A DNA stretch of 10,728 bases from Candidatus Bathyarchaeota archaeon CG07_land_8_20_14_0_80_47_9 (GTDB taxonomy: Archaea > Thermoproteota > Bathyarchaeia > Bathyarchaeales > Bathycorpusculaceae), in the NCBI GenBank assembly GCA_002779555.1, contig PEWI01000049.1, positions 1 through 10,728 on the forward strand, written 5' to 3'. Within the stretch, counting starts at the first letter, position 1. Every line of letters begins with the position of its first letter. Of the stretch, positions 6,122-10,728 are shown piece by piece. Position numbers and translations under genes: made by a program. The notes under the pieces were generated by a model. The model did no database searches and was not told where the DNA came from. It worked only from the letters and a program-made list of their open reading frames with translations.

Positions 6122-7249
6122 ATGAGCGAAGCTCCAAGCGAAACAGCTGGAACGCCTTTCTTACAGCAAAGTGATTTCGAGAAAGTAACTCAAATCGTCA
6201 CCGCAGAGTTCCAAGTAGAAGAAGCCTTAATGGAACGCAGCGTACCAACGTACTACCTAAAGCAACCTCAAGAGGCCAAGCAAGCATTTCTTAGGCTACT
6301 GAAAAACTTGGAAGCAAACAACTTAATCGCATTTCTGCGAAGAAAAGACGGAAGGATAATTTTAAAAGTTGCTCCGAAACCTCCTGTCAAGCCAAGCAAC
6401 GTCATGATAAACTGGATCCTTTTTTTCGCAACAATAGCAACAACTTTCGTCACTGGATACCTGCTCTCCGAAGATTTGGTCAACCCATTCATCGGCGGCG
6501 CCACGTTCACAATAGCCATAATGACGATTCTGGGTTTACATGAACTGGGCCACAAGATAACTGCAAACAGGCAAGGTGTGGAGGCAACGCCTCCGTATTT
6601 CATCCCTGGTCCACCTTCAGTCTTCGGCCTTCTCGGTTTTGGGACTTTTGGAGCAGTAATAATGCAGAAATCCTATCCTCCGAACAGGGACTCACTCTTT
6701 GACATTGGAGCAAGTGGGCCAGTGTTAAGCTTTGTGTTATCTATTGTAGCGACCGTTATTGGTCTTCTGTTTTCGCCTGTAAGATTCAGCAGCGAACTGC
6801 TGCCTTCCGTAATCCCGTTTCCTTTGCTATTCACTTTGCTTGCCGAGGCGCTTGTTGCAGTTCCGCAACCTCCGCCAGGCAGGCCTTATGCGTACATAGC
6901 CTTGCATCCAGTGGCGTTTGCAGGCTGGGTTGGCATGCTCGTCACAATGCTGAACCTGTTGCCAGTTGCAACGCTTGATGGCGGTCATGTGTCGCGGTCA
7001 CTTCTTGGTGAAAAGGCACGAACGGCTTTGTCTTTCTTGTCGATTTTCCTACTGGTTGTTGAGGGCTTTTGGTCTATGGCCATTCTTGTGCTCTTTATTG
7101 CCACGTACAGGCATCCAGGTCCATTGGACGACGTTTCAAGTTTGTCAACGAGCAGGAAACTTGTGGCGATTGCCCTGATAGTGGTTTTTGTGCTCTGCTC
7201 GTTCTTGTATTACTATTTCTTTCTTCTGTTGCAACTTCTCGGCTTCTAA
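6122..7249 (+). CDS. Site-2-protease-like intramembrane metalloprotease (M50), full length
   Basis: A 375-aa membrane protease. Residues 1 to about 92 form a soluble, mostly helical N-terminal domain ending in PKPPVKPS. Hydrophobic helices follow at about 95-116 and 124-146. The second contains HELGH (140-144), supplying two zinc histidines and the catalytic Glu. NLLPVATLDGGH (278-289) is the second M50 signature and gives the zinc Asp (286). Further helices run to the C terminus, which is very hydrophobic. The soluble N-domain plus FIPGPP and GTFGAVIM segments resemble the EGY-like branch of S2P proteases, also found in plastids and cyanobacteria. Known role of the family: cleavage of membrane-spanning substrates, often in signalling or quality control. 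The target here is unknown. ATG 6122 is preceded by agagg about 10 bases upstream. It is a paralogue of the truncated gene at 1-663, in the same orientation. Confidence 0.92.
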   Translation: MSEAPSETAGTPFLQQSDFEKVTQIVTAEFQVEEALMERSVPTYYLKQPQEAKQAFLRLLKNLEANNLIAFLRRKDGRIILKVAPKPPVKPSNVMINWILFFATIATTFVTGYLLSEDLVNPFIGGATFTIAIMTILGLHELGHKITANRQGVEATPPYFIPGPPSVFGLLGFGTFGAVIMQKSYPPNRDSLFDIGASGPVLSFVLSIVATVIGLLFSPVRFSSELLPSVIPFPLLFTLLAEALVAVPQPPPGRPYAYIALHPVAFAGWVGMLVTMLNLLPVATLDGGHVSRSLLGEKARTALSFLSIFLLVVEGFWSMAILVLFIATYRHPGPLDDVSSLSTSRKLVAIALIVVFVLCSFLYYYFFLLLQLLGF

Positions 7250-7298
7250 TTGGCGGGCTAAGTTGTTCATGTGTATTTGTGTTGCACGCTTATACGGC

Positions 7299-7314
7299 AA
7301 GCTTTATTAAATAT
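7299..7314 (+). promoter_or_regulatory. BRE/TATA-like promoter of the small membrane protein gene
   Basis: The sequence aagctttattaaatat matches the archaeal BRE plus TATA pattern well. Initiation is expected near 7333, which gives a leader of roughly 54 bases before the GTG at 7387. This argues against long upstream starts for the downstream gene, since those would precede the transcript. Confidence 0.55.
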
Positions 7315-7386
7315 TGCGATACTGGATACTTTCGCGGAAGACCATCCGAAACAAACCTGCTAAAATCCTGCAAGGGAAGGATCAAG

Positions 7387-7611
7387 GTGAGGGGTGCACT
7401 GATCCTGTTAGTCTTCTTTTCAATGTTTACAGTTGCATCGCTGCTGGCTCCTTACCCAATGTTTCCAGGGAATCTCCTCTGTGTGATGATCGGAAAAGTA
7501 ACTAGTGAATACGCGGGATATTTAGGCGCCGTTCTCAACGGTGTCTTTTACGGCGCTATCCTGTGGCTGGTTTTTGTCGTAATAAGTAGGAGACTTGAAA
7601 CGGGAAAGTAG
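7387..7611 (+). CDS. Small two-helix membrane protein
   Basis: A 74-aa hydrophobic protein with two membrane segments, about residues 3-23 and 45-69. They are joined by a short loop starting PYPMFPGN, and the protein ends in the positively charged tail RRLETGK. By the positive-inside rule both ends should face the cytoplasm. I know no function. The NGVFYG motif followed by ILWLVFV resembles small conserved membrane proteins of unknown role. The frame stays open upstream to about 7069, but that part overlaps the M50 coding sequence and looks non-coding (Cys/Ser-rich, shadow-like). GTG 7387 is preferred because it follows the purine-rich gggaagg at 6-base spacing and lies just downstream of a good promoter. 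It is convergent with the zinc-ribbon gene, 18 bases away. Confidence 0.65.
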   Translation: MRGALILLVFFSMFTVASLLAPYPMFPGNLLCVMIGKVTSEYAGYLGAVLNGVFYGAILWLVFVVISRRLETGK

Positions 7612-7629
7612 CTTGCAGTTGCTTCAGGT

Positions 7630-7890
7630 CTAATTTTCCGATTGCGACAGAAAACCTACAAGCTTGATGGCGCTTCCGCACTTGTTGCAGGTCAGGATTA
7701 GCTCTACCAGCTCGTCGTCTTTGACTTTTGTTTCAACGATCTGGTAAACCTCTTCTGACTCGTCGTCTGGAGATATCATTGTTCCACATTTCGGGCATGG
7801 AAAAGCTCCGTCTCCATCTATCTTCGTCAAGTCAACCGTGTAAACCATGCTTTTCTTAACAGCGGCTTTCTTCATCATTCTGTCAAGCAC
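7630..7890 (-). CDS. Small double zinc-ribbon-like protein
   Basis: An 86-aa soluble protein with two Cys pairs, C32-P-K-C35 and C68-N-K-C71, each followed by Gly. Together they form one four-Cys zinc site of a zinc-ribbon fold with an acidic loop (SPDDESEE) and beta strands between. Such small archaeal ribbons often bind nucleic acids or act as adaptors in transcription or translation; no specific role can be assigned. The start is uncertain. GTG at 7890 gives the longest form. ATG at 7878 or 7875 follows GGTG (7890-7893 on the plus strand) at a rather long spacing of 11 to 14 bases. The conserved-looking core begins at MVYTVDL (residue 15). Confidence 0.75.
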   Translation of the reverse strand: MLDRMMKKAAVKKSMVYTVDLTKIDGDGAFPCPKCGTMISPDDESEEVYQIVETKVKDDELVELILTCNKCGSAIKLVGFLSQSEN

Positions 7891-7926
7891 ACCTTTTTTC
7901 TATTCTTGTTTCCATGGTTGCTCTTG

Positions 7927-7938
7927 AATATATTAACG
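7927..7938 (-). promoter_or_regulatory. TATA box of the zinc-ribbon gene
   Basis: On the minus strand gttaatatattc is a strong TATA-like element. Expected initiation is near 7907, about 17 bases before the GTG at 7890 or 29 before the ATG at 7878. The divergent spacer it occupies (7891-8099) also serves the flavoprotein gene on the other strand. Confidence 0.5.
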
Positions 7939-7975
7939 ATTATGAATCACTAATATGTATTACTGATATGTTTAG

Positions 7976-8026
7976 ACCTACCGAGAAGAATTGCCCGAAG
8001 CGTTGAAAGAGGCAATGGGCAAGTAA
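7976..8026 (+). pseudogene. Possible remnant of a gene 3' end
   Basis: Between an in-frame TAG (7973-7975) and TAA (8024-8026) the frame reads TYREELPEALKEAMGK. Its composition is that of a genuine protein C terminus (charged amphipathic helix). No start or ribosome site supports a complete gene. It could be the tail of a decayed gene or coincidence. Confidence 0.2.
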
Positions 8027-8099
8027 GTATAAGAAGATTCAGCAAAAGTTATGAACCGCTATAGGCGAACTAGAATAGAACTGTTGAGCGTGTGTCGGC

Positions 8100-9461
8100 T
8101 TGGAAGAATTCGATGTAGTAGTTGTTGGTGCTGGAACGGCTGGATGCTTGGCAGCAAAAACAACGGCTGAAGCAGGTTTGAAGGTCTGCTTGGTGGAGAG
8201 AAAGAAAAGGGAGGAGATTGGAGAGAAAATCTGTGGCGACGCGTTAGGAGAGCATCATCTGAAAGCTTTAGGTTTGGAGAAGCCGCAGGGCGGAGAGCTG
8301 GAAAAAAGAATTGAAGGCATCAAGATCTACTCGCCCAACTTGGAAACCGTGTTCACGATTGAGCATGAGGACTTTGTGGGTTATTTGCTGAACAGGCGTC
8401 TTTTCGGGCAGTGGCTGCTGAAAAAAGCGGTTGACGGGGGCGCCACTCTCTTTGATTCCACACAGTGTTTGGAGCCCATATCCGAGAGGAATTTTGTGAC
8501 TGGAGTTTCGGCCAAGAACCTGAAAACTGGCAGAACAGTGGAGTTAAGAGGCAAGGTTGTGGTGGACGCAAGCGGCTTCATGGCGGTGGTCAGGCGCAAA
8601 CTTCCTAAAAAGACGGGAATAGAGAACGAAGTTGCCAATGAGGATGTTGAAGCGTGTTATCGGGAGATGAGACAGCTTAAGCAGGAGGGTGAAGACACCA
8701 AGTACTGCGAGATTTACTTGAGCCAGAAAGTGACTCCAGGAGGGTACGCTTGGATCTTCCATAAGAACGGGGCGAAAGTTAACACTGGTCTCGGTGTTTG
8801 CATGAGAGGCAAGTTTCCGAACCCTAAAACCCAGTTCTACCAGCACATTTTGACTAAGCCGCTTTTCGAGGGTTCTCTGCTTTTGGATGGTGGTGCTTGG
8901 TACGACCCGTTGCGGCGGCCTTTGGACAACATGGTTGGAAATGGGGTTGCAATCTTGGGTGACGCTGCGTGCTTGGTGAATCCGATTCACGGCGGTGGCA
9001 TAGGCCCGTCTATGCTGAGCGGGTATCTGGCTGGCAAGACAATAGTGGATGCGCTGGAAAAGGGTGAGGCCAGTCGGGAATTGCTGTGGCCTTTCAACTG
9101 CAGGTACATGGAAATGTACGGTGCGAAACAGGCTGGGCTGGACGTTTTCCGCAGGTTGCTCATTGCCAGCCGAGACGAAGAACTGGACTATGGGATGAAG
9201 TATGCGTTGTTGACAGAGGAGGACGTTCTGAAGGCTGGTTTGGGTGAGGATTTCCATTTGAAGATGACCGACACTGTCAAACGCGTCTTTAAAGGCCTGA
9301 AGAAGATGCGTTTCTTGAATAGGCTTCGGCTGACGGTCAACATGATGAAGCAGGTCAGAGTTCACTACAAGAGCTATCCTGAAACCGTTGAAGGCTTTCC
9401 AAGATGGCAGGTGAAAGTGGAAACTTTGTTCAAACAGGCTAAATCCAAGCTTAAAGAGTAA
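8100..9461 (+). CDS. Geranylgeranyl reductase family FAD-dependent oxidoreductase
   Basis: A 453-aa flavoprotein. The N-terminal FAD-binding Rossmann motif is G10-A-G12-T-A-G15 followed by a helix and CLVERK, where E binds the ribose. KICGD (43-47) is the conserved Cys motif of geranylgeranyl reductases. YAWIFH (216-221) matches their YxWxFP-like substrate-domain motif, and GDAACLVNP, then HGGGIGPSM from G287, is the second FAD motif. Known for the family: FAD-dependent reduction of isoprenoid double bonds, saturating archaeal membrane lipid chains or isoprenoid precursors. Which substrate this copy uses is not decided by sequence, and archaea often carry several copies. TTG 8100 is the only start after an in-frame TGA (8085-8087) that keeps the Rossmann strand. 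No good ribosome site is visible, so it may be leaderless or nearly so. Confidence 0.9.
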   Translation: MEEFDVVVVGAGTAGCLAAKTTAEAGLKVCLVERKKREEIGEKICGDALGEHHLKALGLEKPQGGELEKRIEGIKIYSPNLETVFTIEHEDFVGYLLNRRLFGQWLLKKAVDGGATLFDSTQCLEPISERNFVTGVSAKNLKTGRTVELRGKVVVDASGFMAVVRRKLPKKTGIENEVANEDVEACYREMRQLKQEGEDTKYCEIYLSQKVTPGGYAWIFHKNGAKVNTGLGVCMRGKFPNPKTQFYQHILTKPLFEGSLLLDGGAWYDPLRRPLDNMVGNGVAILGDAACLVNPIHGGGIGPSMLSGYLAGKTIVDALEKGEASRELLWPFNCRYMEMYGAKQAGLDVFRRLLIASRDEELDYGMKYALLTEEDVLKAGLGEDFHLKMTDTVKRVFKGLKKMRFLNRLRLTVNMMKQVRVHYKSYPETVEGFPRWQVKVETLFKQAKSKLKE

Positions 9462-9518
9462 GCTATTAATTCATTCGTTCACCGATGAGAAGACAGCAAA
9501 GTGTGAAGCAGGATTATC

Positions 9519-10190
9519 ATGCGTGTCGCGGTATTAGCAACTGGCGGAAAAGATTCTGCGCTTGCTCTTTACAAGGTTCTGAATGAAGGTCACGAAGTGG
9601 CCTGTTTGGCAACCATGATCCCTCTCAGGGAAGACAGTTGGATGTTCCATTACCCCAACATACGCTTGGTAGACCTGTTTGCGGAAGCTGCTGAAATCCC
9701 GCTTGTGAAGGCAGAGACATCTGGTGTTAAGGAGAAAGAGGTTGAAGACCTTAAAAGTCTAGTTGCAGGGCTCAATGTTGATGGCCTTGTTTCTGGAGCC
9801 ATAGCCTCAGAATACCAGAAGAAAAGGGTAGAGAAAATCTGCAGGGAACTTAGGCTGAAGTGTTTGGCGCCGCTTTGGCATAAAGAGCCGCTGGGCATTC
9901 TGAAGGAGATTTTGAATCTTCAGTTTGAGGTTATTATGACAGGGGTTTATGCGTACGGGTTTGGCCAAGAATGGCTTGGAAGGAAGATTGATGAGGCTGC
10001 TGTTGACGCATTGATTGAGCTTAACAAGCAATATGGGGTTTCACTTGTTGGCGAAGGAGGAGAATATGAAACGCTGGTGCTTGACGCGCCGTTTTTCAAG
10101 AAAAAAATAGTGGTTGTTCACGCTGAGAAGGTTTGGAAAGGTCAAAGCGGATACTACCTCATTAACGAAGCAAAACTCGCAAACAAGTGA
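9519..10190 (+). CDS. dph6: Diphthine--ammonia ligase (Dph6 family)
   Basis: A 223-aa ATP-pyrophosphatase (adenine nucleotide alpha-hydrolase fold). The PP-loop is TGGKDS (8-13) at the N terminus, and the family signature GEGGEYETLVLDAP starts at G178. The length matches archaeal single-domain Dph6, without the extra C-terminal domains of eukaryotes. Role in the family: ATP-dependent amidation of diphthine to diphthamide on the modified histidine of elongation factor 2, the last step of diphthamide synthesis in the cytoplasm. ATG 9519 is preceded by agga about 7 bases upstream. A 57-base spacer with a TATA-like ctattaatt (9464-9472) separates it from the flavoprotein gene, so it may have its own promoter. 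It lies upstream of rpl15e, another translation gene. Confidence 0.9.
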   Translation: MRVAVLATGGKDSALALYKVLNEGHEVACLATMIPLREDSWMFHYPNIRLVDLFAEAAEIPLVKAETSGVKEKEVEDLKSLVAGLNVDGLVSGAIASEYQKKRVEKICRELRLKCLAPLWHKEPLGILKEILNLQFEVIMTGVYAYGFGQEWLGRKIDEAAVDALIELNKQYGVSLVGEGGEYETLVLDAPFFKKKIVVVHAEKVWKGQSGYYLINEAKLANK

Positions 10191-10209
10191 GATTGCACGT
10201 TTGTTCTGG

Positions 10210-10221
10210 AAAAGTTTATTT
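10210..10221 (+). promoter_or_regulatory. BRE/TATA promoter of rpl15e
   Basis: aaaagtttattt is a standard archaeal BRE/TATA sequence. Expected initiation is near 10244, giving a 5' leader of about 77 bases. That is long for many Thermoproteota genes, and the leader carries the hairpins at 10249-10290. Confidence 0.55.
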
Positions 10222-10248
10222 CGTTGCTCGGCGCTATGAGTAGAGCTA

Positions 10249-10290
10249 CTGGCGGATGAATAGTCCGCTGGGATGTAGCCATAAAGGCTG
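10249..10290 (+). promoter_or_regulatory. Two tandem hairpins in the rpl15e leader
   Basis: The first hairpin pairs ctggcgga (10249-10256) with tccgctgg (10264-10271), 8 bp including two G-T pairs, around the loop tgaatag. The second pairs agcc (10277-10280) with ggct (10286-10289) around ataaa. They sit between the predicted transcription start and the GGTGA ribosome site (10311-10315). They could be an autoregulatory ribosomal-protein leader or a small RNA. No known riboswitch pattern was recognised. Confidence 0.4.
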
Positions 10291-10320
10291 AACCGTAAAC
10301 AAACGATTAAGGTGAGAGAA

Positions 10321-10728
10321 TTGGCGTACAAATACATAGCAGAGGCATGGGCGAAGCCCGAGAAGTCCTTCGTGGGCGAGCTGTCCCGCGAAAGACTAGT
10401 AGAGTGGCGCAGGCAATCCGTGATAAGCCGCATAGAAAAGCCCACCCGTTTGGACAGGGCAAGAAAGTTGGGTTACAAGGCGAAGCAAGGCTTCATAATG
10501 GTCCGTGTCCGCGTCAGAAGAGGCGGACTGAGGAAAGTGAGGCCGAAGGCTGGAAGAAGACCCAAGCGCATGGGTGTCAAGAAATTCAAGCCCGCAAAGA
10601 GTCTAAAACTGATTGGCGAGGAAAGGGTTGCTAGAAAGTTTCCAAACCTTGAAGTCCTGAATTCCTACTGGGTCGGCGAAGACGGACGGTCAAAATGGTT
10701 TGAAGTCATAATGGTCGACCCGAGCCAT
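10321..10728 (+). CDS. rpl15e: Large-subunit ribosomal protein L15e, 3'-truncated by window edge
   Basis: A component of the archaeal/eukaryal 60S-type large ribosomal subunit (eL15) that binds 23S rRNA. The first 136 codons are in the window; the family is usually about 190 to 200 residues. Recognised by the N-terminal AYKYIAEAWAKPEKS, by the very basic central part with RVRVRRGG and RPKRMGVKK, and by FPNLEVLNSYWVGEDG near the window end. TTG at 10321 is the start: GGTGA (10311-10315) is five bases upstream and the family begins at this point. The strongly basic composition (Arg/Lys) fits rRNA binding. Confidence 0.95.
   Translation, partial: MAYKYIAEAWAKPEKSFVGELSRERLVEWRRQSVISRIEKPTRLDRARKLGYKAKQGFIMVRVRVRRGGLRKVRPKAGRRPKRMGVKKFKPAKSLKLIGEERVARKFPNLEVLNSYWVGEDGRSKWFEVIMVDPSH

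Noticed and set aside
7069..7386. Upstream extension of the small membrane protein to 180 residues
   Set aside because: The added part overlaps the M50 coding sequence, is Cys/Ser-rich and lies upstream of the promoter at 7299-7314, so it is very likely a shadow frame.
8544..9365. Long antisense frame (273 codons) opposite the reductase gene
   Set aside because: The plus strand encodes intact flavoprotein motifs throughout; the antisense translation has no recognisable domain and is a mirror of codon bias.
10236..10295. C/D box small RNA or tRNA in the rpl15e leader
   Set aside because: ggatga and ctga loosely resemble C and D boxes, but the spacing is wrong, the internal boxes overlap and there is no proper terminal stem. 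No T-arm consensus exists for a tRNA.
1..10728. Mobile element, CRISPR array, toxin-antitoxin or integrase
   Set aside because: No transposase, recombinase, spaced repeats, tRNA attachment site or terminal inverted repeats were seen.

Overview
The window looks like chromosomal DNA of an uncultured archaeon, probably of the TACK/Thermoproteota side (Bathyarchaeia-like). This is inferred from gene content, not from a phylogeny. Supporting signs are an archaeal/eukaryal-type ribosomal protein L15e, a Dph6-type diphthamide ligase, a geranylgeranyl-reductase-family flavoprotein, BRE/TATA-like promoters, GGTG-type ribosome binding sites and frequent TTG/GTG starts. I see no tRNA, rRNA, CRISPR array, insertion sequence or integrase.

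Layout. At 1-663 is the C-terminal part of a site-2-protease-like membrane metalloprotease (M50), cut by the window edge at its HExxH motif. Convergent to it (744-1370, minus) is a glyoxalase-II-like metallo-beta-lactamase-fold hydrolase. A 284-base divergent spacer follows and contains a long inverted repeat (1531-1591). It leads into a two-gene operon: a 548-aa coiled-coil protein (1655-3301) and a 580-aa AAA+ ATPase of the MCM/MoxR-like superclade (3298-5040), joined by an ATGA overlap. Convergent to these, with interlocked stop codons, is a 229-aa unknown protein with a probable C-terminal winged helix (5037-5726, minus). A perfect dyad sits in its promoter region. The gene-poor stretch 5727-6121 also holds a possible 56-codon ORF and a pair of competing hairpins.

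A full-length paralogue of the first M50 protease lies at 6122-7249. After it come a small two-helix membrane protein (7387-7611), a convergent double zinc-ribbon protein (7630-7890, minus), the geranylgeranyl-reductase-family protein (8100-9461), Dph6 (9519-10190), and the start of rpl15e (10321 to the window end) behind a structured leader.

Function. The right-hand third is housekeeping: isoprenoid or lipid saturation, EF-2 diphthamide amidation and the ribosome. The left and centre hold two paralogous intramembrane proteases in the same orientation, flanking the MBL gene and the coiled-coil/ATPase pair. That pair, with its inverted-repeat leader and the neighbouring winged-helix gene, is the best candidate here for an undescribed system. 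The sequence does not say what it acts on.
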